Shown piece by piece: positions 43,441 through 51,835 of a stretch of 64,000 bases of DNA. Each line of letters begins with the position of its first letter. Within the stretch, counting starts at the first letter, position 1. Origin of the DNA: Bradyrhizobium prioriisuperbiae (GTDB lineage Bacteria; Pseudomonadota; Alphaproteobacteria; Rhizobiales; Xanthobacteraceae); contig NZ_CP135921.1 in assembly GCF_032397745.1 (NCBI RefSeq), positions 5,382,501 through 5,446,500 on the forward strand, written 5' to 3'. The position numbers were made by a program, and so were the translations under genes. The notes beneath the pieces were generated by a model. The model searched no databases, was not told the origin of the DNA, and saw nothing but the letters and a program-made list of their open reading frames with translations.

Positions 43441-43829
43441 GTTTGGCGACCATCGAATTTGGCGGCGAACATAAAACGTGCAGCACGGCGGCCTTTTCTT
43501 TCCGCATTCCGCCGATTGATTGGACTTTTGAATGTGCGGCGGTTGGCTACAGTGAGGTGCCGGCGACGCAACTATACCGGCAGCGAGCCGCCGGCACATC
43601 CCCGGCAAGTGATCCTGGCGGCTCGCAGTTGCGTATCCCCCGTTAGATATGATCTGCGTACCCGATCCGCTTGGGTCTGAGTCGCTATGTCCGGCGTCCA
43701 GTCGCCGGACGCCGTCAGGCTTTGTTCACTAACTCGTAGTTTTGCGGACGATCGAAGCGGAACTTCCGTGTAGCCTCTGTGTTGCGGTCTCGACGCAATC
43801 GTCTCGAATCATCTGCAAGGTGACGCTCC
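43441..43829. other. Gene-poor gap at left edge of the effector-like island
   Basis: 390 bp with only short unsupported frames. It contains a modest inverted pair, gccgccggca / tgccggc-type, near 43555-43595. Nothing else is assignable. Confidence 0.35.
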
Positions 43830-43946
43830 ATGGATTGGTTCACCTGGAATGTGCTGTGGTCGCTGGCCGCCAGCCTGGTCTGGTTCATGACCATCGTGTC
43901 CCATCCCGACGCTGAAGTGCGCGAATACCAGCCGCGCCATCGGTAA
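43830..43946 (+). CDS. Possible 38-residue single-helix membrane protein
   Basis: An ATG at 43830 with AAGG about 10 bases upstream opens a 39-codon frame. It encodes MDWFTWNVLWSLAASLVWF followed by a polar, mixed-charge tail ending REYQPRHR. The first 24 residues form one plausible membrane helix flanked by Asp and His/Pro. It lies just beyond the 3' end of the convergent effector-like gene. No family is recognised; support is the ribosome site and the membrane-helix-plus-tail layout. Confidence 0.4.
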   Translation: MDWFTWNVLWSLAASLVWFMTIVSHPDAEVREYQPRHR

Positions 43947-44007
43947 TCCTCGCGGTCACGGTTCTCTGCAACGCTTTCCGGCGCTACGGATGCCGCCTGC
44001 CCGCGAT

Positions 44008-45366
44008 TCAGGGCTTGCCCGCGACAAAGCCATAATAGTTCTTCAGGAAATCCTCGACCGTCAGCGCCGCGCCCTGCGGCACCTGAAAGTCCCGCTGTCC
44101 CCACGTGAAAATCTTCAGCCTTGCGTTGCCACCCGACAAGTCGACCTGCGACTGCAGCACCACGAGATGGTTGTGCTTCTTTGATGTATCCGTTTGCGTC
44201 GCGGCGTTCAGCATGCAGGCGTTGATGGACAGACAGACACTGTAACCCAGGCCGAACAGCCGGCTGGCTTCCTCGATGTTGTGCTGGTCGGCGTGATCCT
44301 CATCGACGGTGTTGCGGACGTCCGAATAGCCTGACTTCGCGAACCACTGAGACAACTCCTTGGACTTGGTGCCGGAGTCCTCATCGTCGTAGGTGTTGTA
44401 GTCGTAGAGCCAATTCTCCGAATCGCGCAGGCTCGCCATCGTCATCCAGTCGACCGGCGCCAGCCCCGAGTCGCTGGGCAGATTGTAGGTGCGCAGGTCG
44501 CTCCCCGGCTTGATGTCGAGATTGTTGATGCTCGCCTTGCCGTTCTCGAACAGATCGATTGCGAACTTCGCGTAGCGTCCCGGATTGTCGGACGCGACCT
44601 CGTACAGCATCGCGGCCGGTCCGCACAGGTCCGCCTTGCCCTGGTTCAAGAGGCCTGGATTGGCGATCCGCATCAACAGGCCGAGTCCGACTTCGTCGCG
44701 GTCCAGATGCGGAAAGGATTTCCCGCCCGATCCCTTGAGAAAGTCACAGGCGCGGTCGGCAGCCCATTGCTGCTTGACGGTGGCGAGGCTGTTGCGCTCC
44801 TTGATGGTGCCGCCAACGTCGGTCACGAATGTGGTCAGCATCTTCTTCGATCGTGGCGAGATGCTGCGGGACGTGGTCGCGATGACGGAAAGGTCGGCGA
44901 GTTCGGTGGCGCTGACGATGCCGTCGCTGAGCGTGCTGCGGATGATCTCGACGATGTCGCCCTGGCTGAGGCTGCCATCGTCCTCCAGCCCCTTGCGTAG
45001 GCCCGCGAGGACGGAAGCGCTCTTGAGGTCGTCCCATTGCCCTTTGGGCGGCGGCGCGGCCGGCGGGGGCGGCGGCAGATACGAACGCGTCCCCAGCTTC
45101 AGCATCAGCGGGAACATCTTGCCATTGGGATCGACGAAACCCGATTGATGGCGAAAATGTTTCTTTTCGAACAGCAGGATGGCGCGATACAGCGGCTCAC
45201 TGGCGATGCCGGCGACCACCCGGCCATTGAGACCATGCCAGGCGCCGCCGTCGGCAACGGGAATGCCGTTCAACAGCCCGATCACCACCTCCTGGTCGTC
45301 CTTCCAGTTCTGGCAGTGGATTCCCGTGTTGGCATGCCGTCCCACGCGGCCGCGCAGCTGTACCAT
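44008..45366 (-). CDS. Effector-like protein: wall-binding-like N-terminus plus papain-like cysteine peptidase
   Basis: 452 residues; ATG 45366 has GAGGA five bases upstream. Residues ~25-92 follow a pattern (VIGLLNGIPVADGG...LYRAILLFEKKHF...GFVDPNGKM) resembling peptidoglycan-binding-like modules at the head of phage or secretion-system lysins. A Pro-rich linker (98-107) follows. The C-terminal half has DLCGPAAM with candidate nucleophile Cys248, and HNHLVVLQ with candidate catalytic His400 followed by TWGQ, the order of C39/NlpC-like papain folds. No signal peptide. A secreted enzyme attacking protein or peptidoglycan is inference. Divergent from the PIN-fusion gene. I recall no named family. 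Confidence 0.65.
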   Translation of the reverse strand: MVQLRGRVGRHANTGIHCQNWKDDQEVVIGLLNGIPVADGGAWHGLNGRVVAGIASEPLYRAILLFEKKHFRHQSGFVDPNGKMFPLMLKLGTRSYLPPPPPAAPPPKGQWDDLKSASVLAGLRKGLEDDGSLSQGDIVEIIRSTLSDGIVSATELADLSVIATTSRSISPRSKKMLTTFVTDVGGTIKERNSLATVKQQWAADRACDFLKGSGGKSFPHLDRDEVGLGLLMRIANPGLLNQGKADLCGPAAMLYEVASDNPGRYAKFAIDLFENGKASINNLDIKPGSDLRTYNLPSDSGLAPVDWMTMASLRDSENWLYDYNTYDDEDSGTKSKELSQWFAKSGYSDVRNTVDEDHADQHNIEEASRLFGLGYSVCLSINACMLNAATQTDTSKKHNHLVVLQSQVDLSGGNARLKIFTWGQRDFQVPQGAALTVEDFLKNYYGFVAGKP

Positions 45367-45593
45367 CGAATTCCTCGTCGCAAGTTGACCGGAGAATTTT
45401 CGATCACCGTTGCATCGGTAGTCTCGCGCCGGCCGAGGTCGGTTCGAACATCAGCGCATGTCGTGTGCGCGCAGGACGCGGTCTCCCCCGAGTGGGGGAT
45501 GGCGCGGTCCGAGCAGTCTCGTCCGTTCGAAGGGCGCCTGCACAACAGCGCGTGATCGCCGAACCCGCCGCACAATTCACCCGACACATCGAT

Positions 45594-45761
45594 CTAGTGT
45601 CCCGAATTCGAAGTTCGTATCGCTTCGCAGCATCCTCAGAACGAACTTCGAATTCGATCAGGACACTAGAAAACTTTGGATTCTAGCGTGGCTCATGTTT
45701 CCGAAATTCCCTCGAAGGAATCGCCGAGATCGGAGGGGAGTTTCGGAAACGCCACACTAGT
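45594..45761 (-). repeat. Composite two-hairpin intergenic element, copy 2 (inverted)
   Basis: Reading the minus strand, hairpin A (arms GTTTCCGAAAC.. / ..TTTCGGAAAC, about 45690-45761) is followed by the junction GAGCCACGCTAGAATCC and then hairpin B (45594-45669, arms CTAGTGTCC..GAATTCGAAGTTCGT / ACGAACTTCGAATTC..GGACACTAG). The stems differ in sequence from copy 1 but keep pairing, so the structure seems conserved. Both ends are CTAG. It occupies the 416-bp gap between the two divergent effector-like genes, where their promoters must lie. Confidence 0.85.
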
Positions 45762-45782
45762 CGTCAGCGGGAGACATCGAGA

Positions 45783-47327
45783 GTGACTGTACTTGTGGAC
45801 AAGAACGTGATCACGAACCTTGCGCGCGGCAACCCCGCCATTGCGGAGGCGCTGAAACGGTGCCTCGCTTCCGGCGAGCCGATTTATATGTCGCGCTCGG
45901 CATACAGCGAACTGGTAAACGACTCGCCGATCCATCTGCGGATGGGCTACACATCGCTGCTTCGCGACCTGAAGCTGCAGGTCGCGCCGGACGGAGCTTC
46001 CAGCATCACCGACCGCGGATCGTTCTATGGCGACAACGCTGCCCATGAGCCGAAGCCAAATCAGACAGGCCCGGTCAAGGAGTATGGAAACGGAAAAAGC
46101 AAGGAGAAGCCCGGCGACGCTTTCGTCGCGGCGGAAGCGAGGGCGCTGAACGCGCGGCTGTGGACGATGGATCGGAATTTCGCGAAACGGGCCGCGAACC
46201 TCGGCGTCACCCTGGCGCGGGAATGCGACATCCAGGACAAGCGAGGTGACGAAGATATCGCGCAGGCGCGGCGGCTGATGGGTTTGAAGCCCACCAGCAT
46301 GCTGCAGAACCAGCCCGCAAAACCGATCGTGACAAAAACCGCGCCGTCCGGCCCGCAGTCGGCAAACACGGCAAAAAACAAGGCGACCGGGAACGAGAAG
46401 GCCACAAAGAGCGAAGTGGGAGCGCCGCTCGAGGCCGTCCCGGAGTACGGACCCAATCAAGCGGGGGATGCCAAATTTCAGGCCGGAACGCTGGGCCTGG
46501 AGGGCGTCAATCTTCTGCTGCAAAAATTCAACAATGCCATCCAGGCCAGGCGCTTTCAGGCGGAGTTCGACAAGATACTCCCGGAAATAAAGCGACGAAT
46601 GGCTGACGATCCGCAGCTCGGAGCGCTGGTGTCCGTCGGTTATTCAAAGGGGCCGGAGGATTCGTCGAGTGTGATCGAGAGCGTGACGGTGTTTCAGAAC
46701 ATCCGGGTCGGCTACGGCCTCAACCGGGCTGATGCGACACGCGACCTGAATTCGCGCGCGTCCATGCTGCCCGGCAGGTCCGATGTCGGGCAGGAGCTAT
46801 GGCTGAAGCCGAGTGCGCCAACGGACATCTCGCGGCTGCGGCTTCCGTTCGATACGACAATCGCGGGGCTAGCAACGTTCGTGCCGGGGAAGGAAAAGCT
46901 GGTGCGCGTCGCATTCAAGGGCGTGGCGGGGTTCGACGACAAGTTCTTCAGCAAGGAAGAGCTGTCGGTGCCCGCCGGGATGACGCCCCGCTTCTATTAT
47001 CTCTGGCCGCCGGACCAGATCACCTTCCGGCGCGGGGTCTCGCAAACAATCAGCATCGACTGGGAGATGTCGGACGGGGCCGATGTCACCAAGGGAGATG
47101 TCGATCCCTTTAGCACCAATATCCCCGTGGTCAAGCTGGACTCGTCGATCAATCCCTTCGATGCGACGGCGGCGATGGTCTGGCCTGCTGACAACAGCAC
47201 AGCCAATTTGTTCCAGAAGACACGACCGACGCAGGATAACTACGGCATGCTCTCGATTTATGGGATCGGCATGATGCGGTGGGTGAGGCCGGAGTTCATC
47301 CGTATCCTGAAAGCCCCTTTCAATTGA
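45783..47327 (+). CDS. PIN-domain nuclease-like fusion protein, possible polymorphic toxin
   Basis: 514 residues starting at GTG 45783. Residues 1-145 form a PIN-like domain with the four expected acids: Asp6 (LVDKN), Glu43 (SAYSELV), Asp112 (GDAFVAAEA) and Asp130 (WTMDRNF). A Lys/Thr/Ala linker (about 160-215) leads to a C-terminal domain of ~290 residues (LGLEGVNLLLQKFNNAIQARRFQAEFDKILPEIKRRM...). That domain faintly recalls regions near toxin domains in large bacterial polymorphic toxins (recall, unsearched). PIN domains cleave RNA. A normal VapC is ~130 residues with an upstream antitoxin gene, and neither holds here. Unlike its flagellar neighbours in content. Confidence 0.65.
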   Translation: MTVLVDKNVITNLARGNPAIAEALKRCLASGEPIYMSRSAYSELVNDSPIHLRMGYTSLLRDLKLQVAPDGASSITDRGSFYGDNAAHEPKPNQTGPVKEYGNGKSKEKPGDAFVAAEARALNARLWTMDRNFAKRAANLGVTLARECDIQDKRGDEDIAQARRLMGLKPTSMLQNQPAKPIVTKTAPSGPQSANTAKNKATGNEKATKSEVGAPLEAVPEYGPNQAGDAKFQAGTLGLEGVNLLLQKFNNAIQARRFQAEFDKILPEIKRRMADDPQLGALVSVGYSKGPEDSSSVIESVTVFQNIRVGYGLNRADATRDLNSRASMLPGRSDVGQELWLKPSAPTDISRLRLPFDTTIAGLATFVPGKEKLVRVAFKGVAGFDDKFFSKEELSVPAGMTPRFYYLWPPDQITFRRGVSQTISIDWEMSDGADVTKGDVDPFSTNIPVVKLDSSINPFDATAAMVWPADNSTANLFQKTRPTQDNYGMLSIYGIGMMRWVRPEFIRILKAPFN

Positions 47328-47365
47328 GAAGTCCTGGTGATCAGGGATCTGTTCGCAGGCTTCAA

Positions 47366-47411
47366 AACGACCACGGCCTTCGGCAGGGGAGCTACCGAAG
47401 GCCGCGTCGTT
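47366..47411. terminator. Bidirectional terminator between PIN-fusion gene and flgH
   Basis: AACGAC..CGGCCTTCGG and CCGAAGGCCG.GTCGTT form a long stem around an 11-nt loop. On the plus side TTTCACTTT follows; on the minus side GTCGTTTTG gives a T-run for flgH transcripts. Confidence 0.8.
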
Positions 47412-47547
47412 TCACTTTACCGCGCCTAGGTTCGCGGCAAAGTGTGGGAGCTCGTATCAGCGACGCGAAGCGCGGCGCTGGTGGTGTCAGGTGACCGCGT
47501 TTCCTCTCGGCTGTTGATCAGCCTTGATGTCAGTCTCGTCCGGTCGA

Positions 47548-48312
47548 TCAGAACGGCAGCAGCACATCCAGCACCTGCTGGCCGTAGCGCGGTTGCTGTA
47601 CGTCGCTGATCTGGCCGCGGCCGCCATAAGCGATGCGGGCCTGGGCGATCTTCGATGAATCGATGGTGTTGTCGCTCTGGATGTCTTCCGGGCGCACGAT
47701 GCCGGCGACGATGAGTTCGCGGACTTCGTAATTGACCCGGATCTCCTGCTTGCCTTCGACCACCAGATTGCCGTTCGGCAGGGTCTGGGTGACGACGGCG
47801 GCGACGTTGGTGGTCAAGGCTTCCTGGCGTGCCACCGTTCCCTTGCCGTCGCTGGAGGATGTGGAATCCGCGGTCAGTGTACGCCCGGGCAGCGATGCGG
47901 CCAATTTTCCCGACAGCCACTGCGATCCGAGGAACGCGGTGGTCCCGCTGTCTTCCTTGTTGGTGCGGCTGCGCTGGGTTTCGTTGGCGATGTTGGCCTT
48001 GTCGGTGATGTTGACGGTCACCGTCAGGATGTCACCGACCTGAGCCGCGCGCTGGTCCTTGAAGAACGCCCGCGATCCGGTGCGCCACAGGGAATTCGGG
48101 CTGTAGGACGCCGGCTGCGGTGTCGGCATCGGCATCTGCACCGGCTTGTAGCCGGGCTGCGTGGTTGGATTGTCGATTGACGAGAGTGCGGGTCGCTCGC
48201 CGATCGCGGACAGGCGATCGATCGCCGAACAGCCGCCGGACAGGCCGCCGACCCCAATGAGACTGGCGATCAGCAAAGCGCGGTTGAACTCTTTGTACGT
48301 GACCATGACCAT
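47548..48312 (-). CDS. flgH: Flagellar L-ring lipoprotein FlgH
   Basis: 254 residues with a lipoprotein signal (ALLIASLIGVGGLSGGCSAID; lipidated Cys at about residue 28). The conserved FlgH core follows (SLWRTGSRAFFKDQRAAQVGDILTVTVNITDKANIANET and NGNLVVEGKQEIRVNYEVRELIVAGIVRPEDI). It forms the outer-membrane ring around the rod. The start codon overlaps the flgA stop by one base. Last gene of flgF-flgG-flgA-flgH on the minus strand. Confidence 0.96.
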   Translation of the reverse strand: MVMVTYKEFNRALLIASLIGVGGLSGGCSAIDRLSAIGERPALSSIDNPTTQPGYKPVQMPMPTPQPASYSPNSLWRTGSRAFFKDQRAAQVGDILTVTVNITDKANIANETQRSRTNKEDSGTTAFLGSQWLSGKLAASLPGRTLTADSTSSSDGKGTVARQEALTTNVAAVVTQTLPNGNLVVEGKQEIRVNYEVRELIVAGIVRPEDIQSDNTIDSSKIAQARIAYGGRGQISDVQQPRYGQQVLDVLLPF

Positions 48313-49379
48313 TACTCGGCTTTCGTGACATCGGACGGTTTGCCGGCGGGCGAGGCGACGGCGGCGGTGGTGAGGATGCGCGGCGTGGTGGCGATGACGG
48401 AAACCTGGCTGGGCCCGGTGACCACGCCCTGCAGCGTGCGTTTCGACTGGGTGTTGATCACGGAAACGGTGTCGCCTTCGCTGCCGTTCTCGGTCGCCTT
48501 GGCGCGCATCGTCAGATAGAGGCCGTCGCTCTGGTAGATCAGGGTGACGATCTGGTCGCGCTGCACGAGGTCGGGCTTGGCGAGGTCGGCGAGCCGGATC
48601 GCCTGCCCCGCGCGCATCGCCTTGCGGGTCTGCATGCCGACCGCGCGCTCGCGCCGGGCCGGGTCGTTGCCGACTTCCTGGCGCGGCCGCCGCTCGACCA
48701 CGACGTCGGAGGACCTCAGAATCTCATTGCGGTCGACGCTGCGGACGAGAACGCCGACCTCGACAGTCTCGACCGCTGTTCCCGTGAAGCGCAGCCGCGT
48801 CGGAATCGGGCTGTTGGTGTTGGCGAGTTCGAACAGTATGTCGAAGCGGCCGTTGCGGGGATCGAACCGGGTCGAAGCCGGCTGCAGGTCTCCGGTGGTG
48901 GCGGGATCGAGCTGCAGCGCCCGCAGTTCGCGGTCGAAGGTCACGGTGATGTTGGCGGCTTCGCCCAATCCGTTGCGCCGTTCCAGCAGTGCGGCGATCC
49001 GCTGCTCGACGTCCTTTGATGCCAGTGTGCGCGACAGCCGTGTCACGCTGATCTCGCGAATGTCCCTGGCATCGACGCCGATCACCTGATGGGCGCGCAA
49101 TGTCGCCAGCACTTGCGTCGCCGAGATCGATCCGGTGGTGCCGAGATCGGGCGCGCGATAGATCGCAATCTGTGCCGCCGGTCCGGCATTGTCGATGACA
49201 TCGCCGATCCGCACCACGTCGCCGCTCACGGTGACGGTGGGCCGCAGCACCGGCGTCGCGAGGACGCCGGCCGTCACTGCTGTGGGGAAAGCGGCGTCCG
49301 TCACCGTATCGGACTGGGCCAGCGCGCTGACGCAGCTGCCGAGCAGCAGGGACGTGATCAGGAGGGTGCGAAGGGCCAT
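48312..49379 (-). CDS. flgA: FlgA, P-ring formation chaperone
   Basis: 355 residues, longer than enteric FlgA (~220) because of an N-terminal extension. A signal peptide (MALRTLLITSLLLGSCVSALA) precedes an N-terminal SAF-like region. The C-terminal FlgA domain has LVRSVDRNEILRSSDVVVERRPR and GMQTRKAMRAGQAIRLADLAKPDLVQRDQIVTL. It escorts FlgI in the periplasm. Tightly packed with flgH (one-base overlap) and 14 bp after flgG. Confidence 0.93.
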   Translation of the reverse strand: MALRTLLITSLLLGSCVSALAQSDTVTDAAFPTAVTAGVLATPVLRPTVTVSGDVVRIGDVIDNAGPAAQIAIYRAPDLGTTGSISATQVLATLRAHQVIGVDARDIREISVTRLSRTLASKDVEQRIAALLERRNGLGEAANITVTFDRELRALQLDPATTGDLQPASTRFDPRNGRFDILFELANTNSPIPTRLRFTGTAVETVEVGVLVRSVDRNEILRSSDVVVERRPRQEVGNDPARRERAVGMQTRKAMRAGQAIRLADLAKPDLVQRDQIVTLIYQSDGLYLTMRAKATENGSEGDTVSVINTQSKRTLQGVVTGPSQVSVIATTPRILTTAAVASPAGKPSDVTKAE

Positions 49380-49393
49380 GATCGTGACTGCCT

Positions 49394-50182
49394 TTACCGG
49401 AACAGACCGGTGGTGGACTGCATCATCTGGTCGGCGGCGCTGACCACCTTGGCGTTCATTTCATAGGCGCGTTGGGCGGCGATCAGGTCGGAGATTTCCG
49501 ACACCACTTCGACGTTGGCCTGTTCGAGATTGCCCTGCTGCATGTCGCCGAAGCCGTCGGTGTTGGCGATGCCGTCCTGCGGCGGACCGGAAGCGGGCGT
49601 GTCGGTGAACAGGTTGTCGCCGATCGGCTGCAGGCCGGCCTTGTTGATGAAGCGGGTGACGCCGATCTGGCCGATGATCTGCGGCGTGGTCGATCCCGGC
49701 ACGGTGACCGACACCTGGCCCTGCGCATTGATGGTGAGGCCCGACGAGTTCTGCGGGATGGTGATGGTCGGCTGCAGCAGGTTGCCCTGGGCGTTGACGA
49801 TACGGCCCTGGCCGTCGGTGGTGAAGGTGCCGTCACGGGTGTAGGTGAAGGTGCCGTCGGTCATCTGGATCTTGAAGAAGCCTTCGCCGCGGATCGCGAT
49901 GTCGAGATCGTTGCCGGTCTGCGACAGCGTGCCCTGGGTCATCGAGCGCGGCGTGCCGACGGTCTTGACGCCGCCGCCGACATCGATGCCGACCGGCATG
50001 ATGGTGCCCTGGTCGGAGGCCTGCGCGCCGACGCGGCGCACATGGTCATAGATCAGGTCCTGGAACGCGGCGCGCTGCTTCTTGTAGCCGGTGGTGCGCA
50101 TGTTCGCGATGTTGTTGGAGATGACCTGGACGTTGAGTTCCTGGGCGGCCATTCCCGTCGCTGCCGTATAAAGTGCTCGCAT
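49394..50182 (-). CDS. flgG: Flagellar distal rod protein FlgG
   Basis: 262 residues, the standard length. The N-terminus MRALYTAATGMAAQELNVQVISNNIANMRTTGYKKQRAAFQDL and the C-terminus QGNLEQANVEVVSEISDLIAAQRAYEMNAKVVSAADQMMQ are close to identical to FlgG family signatures. The LDIAIRGEGFFKI core is also present. It builds the distal rod. 12 bp after flgF in the same operon. Confidence 0.97.
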   Translation of the reverse strand: MRALYTAATGMAAQELNVQVISNNIANMRTTGYKKQRAAFQDLIYDHVRRVGAQASDQGTIMPVGIDVGGGVKTVGTPRSMTQGTLSQTGNDLDIAIRGEGFFKIQMTDGTFTYTRDGTFTTDGQGRIVNAQGNLLQPTITIPQNSSGLTINAQGQVSVTVPGSTTPQIIGQIGVTRFINKAGLQPIGDNLFTDTPASGPPQDGIANTDGFGDMQQGNLEQANVEVVSEISDLIAAQRAYEMNAKVVSAADQMMQSTTGLFR

Positions 50183-50194
50183 GGGTCAGTCTCC

Positions 50195-50962
50195 TCAGTT
50201 CGGAACGTCGGCAAGTTTATCGAGTGCGTTTTTGCGCATGTCGCCCTGCTGCTGCAGGGTCGACGCGATCTGCTGGTAGGTGCGCGTGACTTCGATCATG
50301 CGGCTCATTTCCGTGACCGAATTGACGTTCGATTTCTCGATGAAGCCCTGGCGCAGCCGCGATGCGGTGTCGGTCTGCGCCACCACGCCGGCGGGAGCGG
50401 AGTAGAGGTTCGCGCCTTCCTTCTGCAGTTTCTGGGGCTGCGCGAAACTAGCGATCCGCAATTTGCCGCGCACTGCGTCCTGCAGGGTGTTGAGGCCTTC
50501 GCGCACCGTGATGGTGCCTTCCGGCGAGATTACGATGTCGCGGTCGTTCTGCTGGAAGACGATCGGCCCGTTGCTGCCGAGCACGAGGTTGCCGTCGACG
50601 GTGGTGAGCTGGCCCTGCGCATTGATCTGCAGCGAGCCGTTGCGGGTGTAGCGCTCGCCCGCCGGTGTCTGCACCGCAAGAAAGGCTTTGCCGTCGATGG
50701 CGATATCGAGCGGATTGCCGGTGTTCTCGGTCGAGCCCGCGCTGAGGTCGCGCCAGGTGGCGCGGTCCTGCACGTAGCTGAACACGCGGTCGCGGCCGAC
50801 GAAATTGTCGGCATGCGCCACCGGCATCAGGTATTCCTGGAACAGCGAGTTATCGGCCTTGAAGCCGTTCGTGTTCACGTTGGCGACGTTGTTCGATATC
50901 ACGTCGATCTGACGCTCAAGCGTCATCTGACGTGACAATCCGATAAGGAGGGTATTCTCCAT
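50195..50962 (-). CDS. flgF: Flagellar proximal rod protein FlgF
   Basis: 255 residues from ATG 50962, with GGGGAG eight bases upstream; the frame opens at 51043 but that part would lie in the leader. The axial-protein signature is MENTLLIGLSRQMTLERQIDVISNNVANVNTNGFKADNSLF, and the C-terminus is EKSNVNSVTEMSRMIEVTRTYQQIASTL. It forms part of the proximal rod. First gene of flgF-flgG-flgA-flgH, with a sigma-54-type promoter about 105 bp upstream. Confidence 0.95.
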   Translation of the reverse strand: MENTLLIGLSRQMTLERQIDVISNNVANVNTNGFKADNSLFQEYLMPVAHADNFVGRDRVFSYVQDRATWRDLSAGSTENTGNPLDIAIDGKAFLAVQTPAGERYTRNGSLQINAQGQLTTVDGNLVLGSNGPIVFQQNDRDIVISPEGTITVREGLNTLQDAVRGKLRIASFAQPQKLQKEGANLYSAPAGVVAQTDTASRLRQGFIEKSNVNSVTEMSRMIEVTRTYQQIASTLQQQGDMRKNALDKLADVPN

Positions 50963-51066
50963 CGGTGGTTCTCCCCTGCAGCTGGATCGCAGTCGGCCCT
51001 CCCAGGCCTCCTTTTGATCCGGTCGAACCCTTGGCTCTCCCAAGCCGCCGGTTCGATCCTTACAAA

Positions 51067-51081
51067 GCGAGAGTCGTGCCA
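51067..51081 (-). promoter_or_regulatory. Sigma-54-type promoter of flgF operon
   Basis: On the minus strand TGGCACGACTCTCGC, with the GG and GC exactly 10 bases apart and the TGGCACG block perfect; only one base of TTGC differs (TCGC). Predicted start near 51055 and a ~90-nt leader to flgF. Confidence 0.75.
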
Positions 51082-51162
51082 GACGGAAAAATCGAGTTAT
51101 TGCAGTCTGTTATCGTTTCGGCGGCCGGTTTTGGAGACGGCAATAAAGGACTTGTTGACCAT

Positions 51163-51176
51163 AATTGCCGGCAATT
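51163..51176. promoter_or_regulatory. Palindrome in flgF-fliL gap, candidate activator site
   Basis: AATTGCCGGCAATT, a perfect 14-bp palindrome about 115 bp upstream of the predicted flgF start. It shares the TTGCC/GGCAA half-sites with the inverted repeat upstream of the flgE promoter, though without the 6-bp spacer. Confidence 0.45.
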
Positions 51177-51198
51177 TTTTCCTAGTTGAGTTTCAAAA

Positions 51199-51213
51199 GT
51201 AAGGAACCATTAA
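51199..51213 (+). promoter_or_regulatory. CtrA-type box upstream of fliL
   Basis: GTAA-N7-TTAACC, 16 of 17 bases identical to the site before the Hpt gene (3074). About 117 bp before the fliL start. fliLM is a classic CtrA target in Caulobacter. Confidence 0.5.
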
Positions 51214-51329
51214 CCATTGCGGCCCTAGTTTGGTTTCAACAGGGCGCTTGGGCGCCGGCGGCATTTGTATCGCGTAATCAGCCAGTTCGGCAGCATCGAG
51301 CTCATTCCCGCAACAGGGGCGAGCCGGCG

Positions 51330-51818
51330 GTGGCAGACGATCAAACAGACGAGGGTGCGGCCGAAGGCAGCGCTCCGAAGACCAAATTCAAGCTCATCAT
51401 CGCTGTGGTGGGGGTGTTCGCGATCCTGTGCGGGGGCGCGAGCTATTACTTCCTCTTCATGCGTCAGAAGGCTGAAGAGAAGCACGCTGAGGCTGCAGCA
51501 GTGCCGAAGCCGCCGGTGTTCGTCGATGTGCCAGAGGTGCTGGTCAATCTGTCGAACCTGCCGGGTGAGCGGGTGCAGTATCTGAAGGTCAAGATCGCGC
51601 TCGAGGTCAAGGATTCGCCGGTGGTGGCGCAGATCCAGCCGTCGATGCCGCGGCTGCTCGACATCTTCCAGACCTACTTGCGCGAACTGCGGATCGGCGA
51701 CCTTCAAGGGTCGGCCGGGATGTTTCGCCTGAAGGAAGAGCTGACGCGGCGTGTCAACGCGGCGATCCAGCCCAACCAGGTGAATGCCGTGCTGTTCAAA
51801 GAAATCATCGTGCAGTGA
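51330..51818 (+). CDS. fliL: Flagellar basal body protein FliL
   Basis: 162 residues from GTG 51330, preceded by AGGGG; the frame opens at 51186 but the extra residues are not FliL-like. A single membrane helix (FKLIIAVVGVFAILCGGASYYFLF) anchors a periplasmic domain ending in QGSAGMFRLKEELTRRVNAAIQPNQVNAVLFKEIIVQ, the conserved FliL tail. It associates with the stator and supports torque or swarming. First gene of fliL-fliM-DUF6468-motE, 17 bp before fliM. Confidence 0.94.
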   Translation: MADDQTDEGAAEGSAPKTKFKLIIAVVGVFAILCGGASYYFLFMRQKAEEKHAEAAAVPKPPVFVDVPEVLVNLSNLPGERVQYLKVKIALEVKDSPVVAQIQPSMPRLLDIFQTYLRELRIGDLQGSAGMFRLKEELTRRVNAAIQPNQVNAVLFKEIIVQ

Positions 51819-51835
51819 CGGGGCGGAGCTAGGTC

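Noticed and set aside
43715..44104. 129-codon minus-strand frame overlapping the peptidase 3' end
   Set aside because: No ribosome site, Arg-rich low-quality sequence, overlaps a better-supported gene and the small plus-strand membrane peptide.
51220..51245. Sigma-54 promoter for fliL (TTGG-N10-GC at the start of the upstream open frame)
   Set aside because: Only the GG-N10-GC spacing fits; the CAC and TTGC blocks are absent, and a CtrA-type site nearby is a better candidate.
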